From positions 1-37,832 of the forward strand of contig CAIOFO010000085.1 of assembly GCA_903857685.1 (NCBI GenBank): DNA of 37,832 bases, in the 5' to 3' direction. This DNA is from an uncultured Alphaproteobacteria bacterium. GTDB lineage: Bacteria; Pseudomonadota; Alphaproteobacteria; Micropepsales; Micropepsaceae. The position numbers and the translations under genes were made by a program. Every line of letters begins with the position of its first letter. The first letter of the stretch is position 1. The notes beneath the pieces are model-generated. The model ran no database searches and had not been told where the DNA came from. It was given only the letters and a program-made list of their open reading frames with translations. Positions 1-8,490 of the stretch are shown here, in pieces.

Positions 1-1
1 G

Positions 2-1480
<1,479 letters not shown>

Positions 1481-1507
1481 GCCCGCTTCCATATTTCAAA
1501 AATGCAA

Positions 1508-1533
1508 AAGGCCCGGTGGAAACACCGGGCCTT
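1508..1533 (+). terminator. Rho-independent-type terminator after groEL
   Basis: A perfect 11-bp stem (AAGGCCCGGTG at 1508-1518, its complement at 1523-1533) closes on a GAAA tetraloop 28 bases after the groEL stop. The downstream T-tract is interrupted (CTTGTTG). It lies between groEL and a gene on the opposite strand, so it may stop both. Confidence 0.8.
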
Positions 1534-1564
1534 CTTGTTGTTCGCAACCCATCACGCGTCACCC

Positions 1565-1828
1565 TTACTCAGGGGCTCTAAAGTACGGCTCGACCTTGCC
1601 CTTGTACTTAACCGTCATCGCCTTGCCATGCCGGTCCACCGTCTTGCCGACCGCCAGCCGCACCCAGCCCTCGCTGACGCAATATTCCTCGACATTGTTG
1701 CGCTCCACGCCGTTGAAGCGGATGCCGATGCCCCGCTCCAGCAGGGCGGCATCGTGGAACGGGCTGGCCGGGTCGTTGGAAAGCCGGTCGGGCGGGGTCC
1801 CGGAGGAGGATTCAGTCGCATCGCTCAT
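1565..1828 (-). CDS. DUF3297 family protein
   Basis: An 87-residue soluble protein of unknown function that I recognise as DUF3297, a small family spread through Proteobacteria. The core contains PPDRLSNDPASPFHD, then GIRFNGVERNNVEEYCVSEG, then VAVGKTVDRHGKAMTVK, the usual conserved blocks. The start is set by GAGG five bases before the ATG. There is no signal peptide or membrane segment. It converges on groEL across the terminator and is divergent from the DUF1993 gene. Length matches the family. The family call is confident; no function can be given. Confidence 0.85.
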   Translation of the reverse strand: MSDATESSSGTPPDRLSNDPASPFHDAALLERGIGIRFNGVERNNVEEYCVSEGWVRLAVGKTVDRHGKAMTVKYKGKVEPYFRAPE

Positions 1829-1956
1829 GCCGCCTCTTACGGGATTGAAGGCCGTTTCTCAAGGCTTTGGCGGGAACCCCGGCCACAACAGGGTTGAACC
1901 AGAGCCCGGTCCCGCCCATGGTGCGCCCGCTTAATAATATTCAAGGGAGAACGACA

Positions 1957-2463
1957 TTGGCTTATTCGATTTATGACGCCTGCGTGCCGCCGCTGGGCCA
2001 CATGCTGGGCAGCTATTCCGGCTTCCTCACCAAGGCCGAAACCTTCCTCAAGGAAAAGGGCGTTGATCCCGCCACCTATATGGAAGAACGGCTCTACCCG
2101 GACATGCTGCCCCTGAAGAACCAGGTCTTCATCGCCACCGACATGGCCAAGGGCGGCGCCGCCCGCCTCGCCCAGGTCGAGATCCCCAAATATGAGGATA
2201 CTGAAACCAGTTTCGACGACCTGCGCGCCCGGCTGAGGAAGACCATCGCCTTCATCCGCGGCCTCGACGCCAAGGCCTTCGTCGGCGCCGAAGACCGCCC
2301 TATCCACCTCAAATTCCCCACCCGGGAATTTCATTTCAGCGGCGCCGACTATCTCAACAACTGGGTGCTGCCCAACGTCTATTTCCACATCACCACCGGC
2401 TACGGCATCCTGCGCCACAAGGGCGTGCCGCTGGGCAAGCCGGATTTCCTCGCTGGCGAGTGA
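1957..2463 (+). CDS. DUF1993 family protein
   Basis: A 168-residue soluble protein of the DUF1993 family, whose fold is thought to resemble DinB-like four-helix bundles; its function is unknown. The sequence shows the typical SIYDACVPPLGHMLGS opening, the ERLYPDMLPLKNQV block, and the ending SGADYLNNWVLPNVYFHITTGYGILR. I start it at TTG 1957 because AGGGAGA at 1944-1950 sits six bases upstream and the family begins exactly here. An in-frame ATG at 1918 would add 13 non-conserved residues. A symmetric terminator follows. Confidence 0.85.
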   Translation: MAYSIYDACVPPLGHMLGSYSGFLTKAETFLKEKGVDPATYMEERLYPDMLPLKNQVFIATDMAKGGAARLAQVEIPKYEDTETSFDDLRARLRKTIAFIRGLDAKAFVGAEDRPIHLKFPTREFHFSGADYLNNWVLPNVYFHITTGYGILRHKGVPLGKPDFLAGE

Positions 2464-2481
2464 GTTTTTCGCGGTTCCAAC

Positions 2482-2512
2482 AAAAAGGCCGGTCCCTTGG
2501 ACCGGCCTTTTT
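2482..2512. terminator. Bidirectional hairpin terminator
   Basis: A 9-bp GC stem (2487-2495 with 2499-2507, loop CTT) is flanked by A5 (2482-2486) and T5 (2508-2512), giving a 14-bp pairing with a T-tract on each strand. It ends the DUF1993 transcript. Confidence 0.85.
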
Positions 2513-2520
2513 CATTTGTC

Positions 2521-2591
2521 GCCGGAGGAAAATTATTCTAGTTTATAAGCATTCTAATCTTGCTATTTCCCACTCCTATTGAGGTGCCCCC
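2521..2591 (+). promoter_or_regulatory. AT-rich region upstream of dps, candidate promoter
   Basis: This stretch is clearly more AT-rich than its surroundings and lies just before the Dps gene. ATTCTA occurs twice in direct orientation (about 2535 and 2550), 16 bases apart, with TTATAA between. Dps genes are usually controlled by peroxide or iron regulators, so this may be an operator. I see no clean OxyR, Fur or Irr consensus, so the role is inferred from position and composition only. Confidence 0.35.
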
Positions 2592-3122
2592 ATGGCCAAA
2601 GCCAGCAAACCGAAGAAAGCCGCACCGCGGCTGGAAACCCCCACCGACATTTCCGGCAACGCCGTGCCCGAAATCGCCCAGGCGCTGAACGGCCTGGTGG
2701 CGGATTCCTACGCCCTCTACACCAAGACCAAGAATTTCCACTGGCATGTCTCGGGGCCGCATTTCCGCGACTATCACCTGTTGTTCGACGACCAGGCCAC
2801 CGAGATTTTCGCCACCATTGACGACCTGGCCGAGCGGGTGCGCAAGCTGGGCGCGCGCACGGTCCATTCCATCGGCGAGATTGCCAGCCTCCAGACTATC
2901 AAGGACAACAACAAAAGATTCGTCAGCCCCGCCGACATGCTGCGCGAGCTGATGGCCGACAACAAGACCGTGATCAAGGCGATGCGCGCCGCCCACGAAA
3001 TCGCAGACAAGCATGACGACGTCGCCACCGCCTCGATCCTGGAAAACTTCATCGACGCGGCCGAGAAGCGGAATTGGTTCCTGTTCGAAGCGTCCCGCAC
3101 CGGTGCCGACAAGGGCCATTGA
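2592..3122 (+). CDS. dps: Dps-type DNA-protection ferritin
   Basis: A 176-residue ferritin-like protein that forms dodecameric cages, oxidises Fe(II) with peroxide and protects DNA in starvation or oxidative stress. The Dps signature KNFHWHVSGPHFRDYH (about residues 47-62) carries the ferroxidase ligands at the subunit interface (His50 and His62, with the acidic pair in LFDDQ just after). The helix DDLAERVRKLGA follows as in E. coli Dps. The N-terminus is Lys-rich (KASKPKKA), which in some Dps proteins binds DNA. Start ATG is preceded by GAGGTG. It appears to be a single-gene transcript. The family is certain. Confidence 0.93.
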   Translation: MAKASKPKKAAPRLETPTDISGNAVPEIAQALNGLVADSYALYTKTKNFHWHVSGPHFRDYHLLFDDQATEIFATIDDLAERVRKLGARTVHSIGEIASLQTIKDNNKRFVSPADMLRELMADNKTVIKAMRAAHEIADKHDDVATASILENFIDAAEKRNWFLFEASRTGADKGH

Positions 3123-3173
3123 TCCGTCGCCCGCCGACGCTGGCGTTCGGCCGGACAGAAGCTCCGCCAGGCC

Positions 3174-3518
3174 TTAGCGCGCCGGCGCCGTCTGGGTGAA
3201 CTTGCCCAGCTGGCAGAACTCGCCCGACTGCAGCACCCGGATGGTCTGCTGGTCGGCGCAGACTTCCCCGGGGCCGTGAATGACCCATTTGAAACCGCTG
3301 AACACCAGATCCGGGCAGCGGCTGCGCAGGTCATTGCGATAGTGCGAGCCATTGCGCATCTTGAAGTCGATCGAGGCACCGTCCTTGCTGGGGTTGGTGC
3401 TGTCGATGTCCCGCAGCCTGAGGCAGACGCTTGCCGGTTTGGCCTCCGCCAGCACGGGACCGGCCGTCGCCGTCAAGGCAAATCCGGCAAGCAGCAAACG
3501 CGACAACAAGCGTTTCAC
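3174..3518 (-). CDS. Small secreted protein, DUF6491-like (copy 2)
   Basis: A 114-residue exported protein starting at GTG 3518. The N-terminus is a signal peptide (VKRLLSRLLLAGFALTATAGPVLA, cut after ALA/AEA). The mature part has paired cysteines and the order CLRLRDID, GASIDFKMRNGSHYRNDL, RCPDLVFSGFKWVIHGPGEVC, FCQLGKF, which resembles the DUF6491 family of small periplasmic proteins of unknown role. It is a clear tandem duplicate of the upstream gene, most residues matching. Its GTG overlaps that gene's TGA (GTGA, 3515-3518), so the two are probably translated together. The longer open frame up to 3647 lies inside the upstream gene and is not used. Confidence 0.8.
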   Translation of the reverse strand: MKRLLSRLLLAGFALTATAGPVLAEAKPASVCLRLRDIDSTNPSKDGASIDFKMRNGSHYRNDLRSRCPDLVFSGFKWVIHGPGEVCADQQTIRVLQSGEFCQLGKFTQTAPAR

Positions 3519-3850
3519 GGCGCAGGCGTCATCTGGGTGAATTTGCCCAGTTGGCAGACCTCGCCCGACTCCAGCACCCGCAGACTCTCCGCGTTTTCGC
3601 AGACCTGGTCGGGGCCGTGAATGACCCATTTGAAGCCGCTGAACCACAGATCGGGGCAGCGGCCCTGCAGGTCATTGTGATAAATCGTGCCGTTGCGCAA
3701 CTTGAAGTCAATGGAACTGCCGTCCTTGCTGGCATCGGTGCTGGATATGTCCCGCAGGTTGAGGCAGACCTTGCCATCCGCCAGGACCGGTCCGGCCGTC
3801 GCCATCAAGGCGAATCCGGCAAGCATCATGTTCGACAATAAGCGTTTCAT
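3515..3850 (-). CDS. Small secreted protein, DUF6491-like (copy 1)
   Basis: A 111-residue exported protein, first gene of the tandem pair. Two ATGs lie side by side (3853 and 3850). AGGAG at 3857-3861 is three bases from the first and six from the second, so 3850 is preferred. The signal peptide ends at PVLA/DG. The mature protein has conserved cysteines in KVCLNLRDIS, RCPDLWFSGF, DQVCENAE and EVCQLGKF, which probably form two disulfides. The DUF6491 call is from the pattern of cysteines and FKLRNGTIY and is moderate. Function is unknown. Confidence 0.8.
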   Translation of the reverse strand: MKRLLSNMMLAGFALMATAGPVLADGKVCLNLRDISSTDASKDGSSIDFKLRNGTIYHNDLQGRCPDLWFSGFKWVIHGPDQVCENAESLRVLESGEVCQLGKFTQMTPAP

Positions 3851-4010
3851 CATCGTCTCCTGCGTTGCCCAACTTCGGCTGCATTGTCCTCCCGCTTTGA
3901 CCTGCGCTCAAGTCGGATTTTCCCTGAAAACGGCGTAAAACGACAAGGGTTGCGGTCCCAAGGCCTGAAACGCTACAGAAGTCGCCAATTCCGCCCTTCA
4001 GGAGACTGAT

Positions 4011-5996
4011 TTGTCCGCTTCCGCCGCTGCCCCCGACGTCACCATTACCTTGCCCGACGGCAAGACCATGACGTTCCCGCGCGGCATCACCGGGCAGGAG
4101 ATCGCCGCCGCCATCGGGCCGGGCCTGGCCAAGGCGGCGCTGATTCTGGAAGTGAACGGCAAGGAATGGGACCTCTTCCGCCCGATCGAGGAAGACGCCG
4201 CCATCCGCATCATCACCAAGAAGGATGCCAAGGCGCTGGAACTGATCCGCCATGACGCGGCGCATCTGCTGGCCATGGCGGTGCAGGAGCTTTATCCCGG
4301 CACCCAGGTCACCATCGGCCCCGCCATCGAGGACGGTTTTTATTACGACTTCGCCCGCAGCGAACCCTTCACGCCCGAGGACCTGCCCAAGATCGAGGCG
4401 AAAATGCGCGAGATCGTCCGCCAGGCGCGTCCCACCCGCCGCGAAGTCTGGCCGCGCGACCTGGCGATCAGGCATTTCCGGGATATCGGCGAACAGTACA
4501 AGGCCGAATTGATCGAGGGCATTCCCGCGGGTGACGATGTCTCGATCTATTATCATGGCGACTGGCATGATCTCTGCCGCGGCCCGCATTTCCGCACCAC
4601 CGCCGAGATCGGCGACGCGTTCAAGCTGACCAAGATCGCCGGCGCCTATTGGCGCGGCGACGCAAAAAATGCGCAGCTGCAGCGCATCTATGGCACCGCC
4701 TGGCGCGACAGTAAGGAACTGGACGCCTATCTCGAACGCATGGCGGAAGCCGAAAAGCGCGACCACCGCAAGCTGGGGCGCGAACTGGAACTCTTTACTT
4801 TCTCGCCCGATGTCGGCGCCGGCCTGCCGCTATGGATGCCCAACGGCATGGTGATCCGCCAGGAACTGGAATTCCTCGCCCTCAATGAAGAGCGCAAGGA
4901 CGGCTATCGCCGCGTGGCCACGCCGCATATCGCCAAGGAAGCGCTCTATTACCGGTCGCGCCACCTGCCTTATTACGGCGAAGGCATGTACGCGCCGCTG
5001 GATATTGACGGCGAGAATTACCGGCTCAGGCCCATGAACTGCCCGCACCACCATCTGATCTATGGGGCGACGCGCCATTCCTACCGCGAGCTTCCCTTGC
5101 GCATCGCCGAGTACGGCCAGGATTACCGCTACGAAGCGTCGGGCGGCCTCTCCGGCCTGATGCGGGTGCGCGGCTTCTGCATGAACGACGCGCATATCTA
5201 TTGCCGCTACGACCAGGCCAAGGACGAATTCATCCGGGTGATGAAGCTGCACGCCCGCTATTACGACCTGCTGAACATCAAAGAATATTACATGCGCCTG
5301 TCACTGCCCGACCTCGACAAGCTGGACAAGTATGTCGACGAGCCGGAAAAATGGCTGGAGGCCCTCAAGATCATCCGCCAGGCGATGGATGAATCCGGCC
5401 TGCACTATGCCGAGGGCAAAGGCGAGGCGGCCTTTTACGGTCCCAAGATCGACTTCATGATCAAGTCGGCGATCGGCACCGAATACACCATCTCCACCAA
5501 CCAGCTCGATTTCCTGGCCACCGAAACCTTCGACCTGAAATATATCGGCGAGGATGGCGCCGACCATCCCGTCTATGTCATCCACCGCGCCCCGCTGGGC
5601 ACCCATGAACGCTTTACGGCGTTCCTGATCGAGCATTATGCCGGCGCCTTCCCCACCTGGCTGGCGCCGGTGCAGGCCCGCGTCATCCCGATTTCGGACA
5701 AGGCGGCCGATTACGCCCAGACGGTGCTGGACACGCTGTTCAATACCCCGGTGGTCAATGGAACCGCGGGCCTGAGGGTGGATATCGACACCTCCAACGA
5801 GCGCATGCAGAAGAAGATCCGCGACGCCCAGTTGCAGAAAATCCCTTATATGCTTGTGGTTGGCGAGCGAGAGGCGGCCGAGGGCAAGGTGGCGGTCCGC
5901 CTGCGCTCGGGCAAGGATCTGGGCGCCATGCCGCTGGAAACTTTCATCGCCAGGATCAAATCCGAGGCCGAATCCCGTGTGGATGTGGCCGAATAG
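4011..5996 (+). CDS. thrS: Threonine-tRNA ligase
   Basis: Charges tRNA-Thr in the cytosol. At 661 residues it has all bacterial ThrRS parts: a TGS domain (about 8-70), the editing domain with HxxxH (His81, His85) and DLCRGPH (Cys189, His193), the class II catalytic core with zinc ligands Cys344 (MNCPHHH), His395 (NDAHIYC) and His525 (VIHRAPLG), and an anticodon domain (about 555-650). It starts at TTG 4011 with AGGAG (4000-4004) six bases upstream. Oddly, the catalytic motifs are MNCPHHH and EYTISTNQLDF rather than the MNCPCH and TIQVDF of E. coli-type enzymes, which suggests another bacterial lineage for this gene. infC follows, as in many bacteria. Confidence 0.97.
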   Translation: MSASAAAPDVTITLPDGKTMTFPRGITGQEIAAAIGPGLAKAALILEVNGKEWDLFRPIEEDAAIRIITKKDAKALELIRHDAAHLLAMAVQELYPGTQVTIGPAIEDGFYYDFARSEPFTPEDLPKIEAKMREIVRQARPTRREVWPRDLAIRHFRDIGEQYKAELIEGIPAGDDVSIYYHGDWHDLCRGPHFRTTAEIGDAFKLTKIAGAYWRGDAKNAQLQRIYGTAWRDSKELDAYLERMAEAEKRDHRKLGRELELFTFSPDVGAGLPLWMPNGMVIRQELEFLALNEERKDGYRRVATPHIAKEALYYRSRHLPYYGEGMYAPLDIDGENYRLRPMNCPHHHLIYGATRHSYRELPLRIAEYGQDYRYEASGGLSGLMRVRGFCMNDAHIYCRYDQAKDEFIRVMKLHARYYDLLNIKEYYMRLSLPDLDKLDKYVDEPEKWLEALKIIRQAMDESGLHYAEGKGEAAFYGPKIDFMIKSAIGTEYTISTNQLDFLATETFDLKYIGEDGADHPVYVIHRAPLGTHERFTAFLIEHYAGAFPTWLAPVQARVIPISDKAADYAQTVLDTLFNTPVVNGTAGLRVDIDTSNERMQKKIRDAQLQKIPYMLVVGEREAAEGKVAVRLRSGKDLGAMPLETFIARIKSEAESRVDVAE

Positions 5997-6037
5997 CCCT
6001 TTTCTAAAGGCTTGCGGACCCCTATCTTACCCTCGAA

Positions 6038-6056
6038 TCCGGCCCCTCGGGCCGGA
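6038..6056 (+). other. Hairpin in the thrS-infC spacer
   Basis: A perfect 8-bp stem (TCCGGCCC at 6038-6045, complement at 6049-6056, loop CTC) lies 42 bases after the thrS stop and upstream of infC. It has no T-tract. It may be a processing site or an attenuator-like leader element for infC; that role is inferred from position only. Confidence 0.5.
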
Positions 6057-6173
6057 CCCTGCCGGCGCGTCATCGCCAGCGAAATGAAAGGCCCCCGTTT
6101 GCGTCCATGATCGAACCTCGTTTCGCTTGGCCCCCGACGGACCAGCGAAGCGCGATGACGCACGGCTTACAAC

Positions 6174-6187
6174 AGGAGAGAGTCATA
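6174..6187 (+). promoter_or_regulatory. Ribosome binding site and ATA start of infC
   Basis: AGGAG (6174-6178), six-base spacer, ATA (6185-6187). No ATG, GTG or TTG in the infC frame lies at usable distance. In E. coli the rare AUU start lets IF-3 repress its own translation; this arrangement suggests the same here. Confidence 0.7.
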
Positions 6188-6730
6188 GTACCCAGACGGC
6201 CCCAGCAGAACGACAGAGCCCCCACCAAAGGCGGCCCGCGCATCAACGACGAAATCACCGCAAAAACCATTTTCCTGATCGGCGACGACAGCCACAAATA
6301 TGGCGAGATCGGCCTGGATGAGGCGATGGCGCTGGGCGAGGAAAAAGGGCTCGACGTGGTCGAGATATCGCCCGACAAGGCGCCGCCGGTCTGCAAGCTG
6401 ATGGACTATGGCAAGTACAAGTACGAACAGCAGAAAAAAGCCAACGAGGCGCGCAAGAAGCAGAAGATCATCGAGATCAAGGAGATCAAGATGCGCCCCA
6501 CCATCGACGATCACGATTACGACGTGAAGATGAAGGCGATGAAGCGCTTCTTCGATGAAGGCGACAAGGTCAAGGTGACGCTGCGCTTCCGCGGCCGCGA
6601 AATGGCGCACCAGCATCTGGGCATGGACCTGCTGACCCGGGTCCAGAAGGACACCGAAATCTTCGCCAAGCTGGAACAATATCCCAAGATGGAAGGCCGC
6701 CAGATGATGATGGTTTTGGCGCCTAAGTAG
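6185..6730 (+). CDS. infC: Translation initiation factor IF-3, ATA start
   Basis: IF-3 binds the 30S subunit, keeps it apart from 50S and checks start-codon choice. The protein has the N-domain block [18 protein letters not shown], then [33 protein letters not shown], the Lys-rich linker, and a C-domain ending [13 protein letters not shown]; length from this start is 181 residues, the family norm. AGGAG at 6174-6178 stands exactly six bases before ATA 6185, and alphaproteobacterial IF-3 begins at this point. The in-frame ATG at 6107 would add 26 unrelated residues and has no good ribosome site. A rare start would fit the known self-control of infC. rpmI and rplT do not follow. Confidence 0.93.
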   Translation: MVPRRPQQNDRAPTKGGPRINDEITAKTIFLIGDDSHKYGEIGLDEAMALGEEKGLDVVEISPDKAPPVCKLMDYGKYKYEQQKKANEARKKQKIIEIKEIKMRPTIDDHDYDVKMKAMKRFFDEGDKVKVTLRFRGREMAHQHLGMDLLTRVQKDTEIFAKLEQYPKMEGRQMMMVLAPK

Positions 6731-6739
6731 GCGCCAAAA
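6714..6739. terminator. Inverted repeat over the infC stop codon
   Basis: TTTTGGCGCC (6714-6723) and its complement (6730-6739) form a perfect 10-bp stem around the infC stop (TAG 6728-6730). The right arm ends in an A-run, so in RNA it is followed by AAAAA rather than U, and on the minus strand it would act as a terminator-like structure. A second hairpin follows at once. Confidence 0.45.
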
Positions 6740-6740
6740 A

Positions 6741-6764
6741 GCCCGGCGCGCCCAAGCGCCGGGC
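6741..6764 (+). terminator. Hairpin downstream of infC
   Basis: GCCCGGCGC (6741-6749) pairs with 6756-6764 over a six-base loop. It is a strong 9-bp stem but lacks a T-tract, so it is either a Rho-dependent or 3'-end stabilising structure. It is one of several hairpins between 6714 and 6944. Confidence 0.5.
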
Positions 6765-6770
6765 CGGCCT

Positions 6771-6944
6771 GAGCGGCCGCAAGGCCGCTTCTCACCCCGC
6801 CTCTTGTTAGTGAATCGCCGAGGGAGCGGGTATGCCCACGCATCCTCGCTACGCTCGGATAGGGCAATCTTTTCTAAGCTCGCTGACGCTCACTAAGAAA
6901 AGCTAAGCCGCCGCAAGCCGGCCTAAGCGGCCCTTGGGCCGCTT
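6771..6944. repeat. Hairpin-rich noncoding stretch after infC
   Basis: No gene is seen between infC and 6998. The stretch holds a 7-bp hairpin with GCAA loop (6772-6789), an imperfect palindrome around CTCGCTACGCTCGG (about 6843-6860), a second imperfect one with arms CTTTTCT/AGAAAAG around CTCGCTGACGCTC (about 6869-6903), and a perfect 9-bp stem AAGCGGCCC (6925-6933 with 6936-6944). The CTCGCT-GCTC core recurs at about 25618-25635, so this may be a dispersed palindromic repeat family. Confidence 0.5.
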
Positions 6945-6997
6945 GATCCACTGATCCATCCAATTTGAACGTTCTCACAGCGCACTGGAACGGCAGA

Positions 6998-7441
6998 TTA
7001 CCGCGCCGCCAGCCTTTTCGCCCGTTGTGCCTTCGCCACCGGCAGTTGCAGCATCATCTTCAGCGAAACCCGGCCATGCTCGACTACCAGCAAGGCTTCC
7101 GAACCCACGGCGCGGAAGACATAGCCATCGCAGCCATCACGGTTCTGGAAACAGGATTGCAGCGCCGGGTCGAGCGAGTCGAAATCCGAACTGTCCTTGG
7201 GCATGAAGACTTCCATCAGCCCCAGCGCCGAAAGCCGCCTGGCCTGGGCGACATCCAGGCCGGTCCTCGCCAATTGCGACACCGGCATCCCAGTCGAAAC
7301 ATGGGTCAGGGCATTCTCCAGCTTTTCGTCGCTGCCCAGCACCGAGGCGCCCTGCACCCGCGGCCAGGCGGCCACGGTCAAGCCCGCGCCCGCGCCGAGC
7401 AGCACGACAAAGGAAACAAAAATGCCAAGAGTCCGCTCCAT
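6998..7441 (-). CDS. Membrane-anchored hypothetical protein
   Basis: A 147-residue protein with one N-terminal hydrophobic segment (about residues 5-25, GIFVSFVVLLGAGAGLTVAA) and a soluble part likely on the periplasmic side. The soluble part contains two cysteines in SCFQNRDGCDGYVF. I do not recognise a family. It lies 71 bases downstream of the aminomutase/ATP-grasp gene cluster on the same strand and could be read through from it, but the gap and weak ribosome site leave that open. Confidence 0.6.
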   Translation of the reverse strand: MERTLGIFVSFVVLLGAGAGLTVAAWPRVQGASVLGSDEKLENALTHVSTGMPVSQLARTGLDVAQARRLSALGLMEVFMPKDSSDFDSLDPALQSCFQNRDGCDGYVFRAVGSEALLVVEHGRVSLKMMLQLPVAKAQRAKRLAAR

Positions 7442-7512
7442 GGCTCAGACGTAATCCGCCGGGCCGGGCGGTCGAAGCGAATGCGGCCGTAAACCTTAAT
7501 CCGCAACAATTC

Positions 7513-8490
7513 TTAATGCGCCTTGGCGACCATCGCCGCGATGCTGGCGAAATCGGCGTTGCCGCCCGACAGCACCAGCGCGATGTTCCTGCCTTCGGTT
7601 TTTCCGGCCAAAAGCGCCGCCAGCGCCGCCGCACCGCCGGGCTCGACCAGAAGTTTCAATTGCGTGGCGGCAAACACCACGGCCCGTTCCAGCTCGGCGT
7701 CGCTGACCGCCAGTCCCGGCGCGAGCAAACCCTTCGCCAGGGCAAAGACATGCGCGCCAGGCATCGGCGCCATCAGGGCATCGGCAATCGACAATGCGCC
7801 GCCAGGAGCGGCCTCCCGCTCCCCCGCCGCCAGCGAGCGTCGCATGCCGTCGAAATTCTCCGGCTCGACGCTGTGCACCCGCGCCGCCAGCCCGCTGCCC
7901 CTGATCGCCAACGCAATGCCGCTGACCAGCCCGCCACCGGAACAGGGCGCCAGCACCGCGTCCAGCGTGACGCCGAACCGGCCGGCATCCTCGGCGATCT
8001 CAAGCCCCACCGTGCCTTGGCCCGCGATGATGCCCGGATCGTCGAACGGCCTGACCAACGTCGCCCCGCGCTCGGCGCAGATGCGGCCCGCTATGGCTTC
8101 GCGGTCCTCACGCTGCCGGTCGTAAAGAACCACCTCCGCGCCCAGCGCGCGCGTACCCTCGATCTTGGCGCGGGGCGCATCGGCCGGCATCACGATCATC
8201 GCTGTCATGCCCAGCAGCCCGGCCGCCGCCGCTACCCCTTGCGCGTGATTGCCCGAGGAAAACGCCACCACCCCGCCCGCCCGGGCATTTTCCGGGATCA
8301 GCGCCAGCCGATTCAGGGCACCGCGGAATTTGAACGAGCCGGTGCGCTGCAGCAGTTCCAGTTTCAGGAACACCCGCCCGCCGGTCCGCGCGCTCAGGGT
8401 CGGGCTTTCCACCAGCGGCGTGCGCACCGCGCAAGCTGCGATCCGCTCCGCCGCGGCCAGCACATCTTCATGAGTTGGAACGTCAACCAT
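7513..8490 (-). CDS. Threonine dehydratase/serine racemase-type PLP enzyme
   Basis: A 325-residue fold-type II PLP enzyme. The Schiff-base lysine is Lys54 in GSFKFRGA, the cofactor loop is SSGNHAQG (78-85), the phosphate-binding Gly loop is CSGGGL (183-188), and LSGGN is near residue 308. There is no C-terminal ACT regulatory domain, so it is not the biosynthetic IlvA; catabolic threonine dehydratase, serine racemase and hydroxyaspartate dehydratase all share this fold. Its start overlaps the upstream Cys-cluster gene by eight bases, making it the last gene of the five-gene unit. In that setting, supplying a D- or dehydro-amino acid is possible but unproven. Confidence 0.88.
   Translation of the reverse strand: MVDVPTHEDVLAAAERIAACAVRTPLVESPTLSARTGGRVFLKLELLQRTGSFKFRGALNRLALIPENARAGGVVAFSSGNHAQGVAAAAGLLGMTAMIVMPADAPRAKIEGTRALGAEVVLYDRQREDREAIAGRICAERGATLVRPFDDPGIIAGQGTVGLEIAEDAGRFGVTLDAVLAPCSGGGLVSGIALAIRGSGLAARVHSVEPENFDGMRRSLAAGEREAAPGGALSIADALMAPMPGAHVFALAKGLLAPGLAVSDAELERAVVFAATQLKLLVEPGGAAALAALLAGKTEGRNIALVLSGGNADFASIAAMVAKAH

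Noticed and set aside
3854-4010. Possible T-box or attenuator leader before thrS
   Set aside because: No T-box motif, no specifier loop and no terminator hairpin can be seen; only a ribosome site is supported.
3708-4766. 352-codon minus-strand frame over the start of thrS
   Set aside because: It overlaps two supported genes, has no recognisable domain and is a codon-bias shadow.
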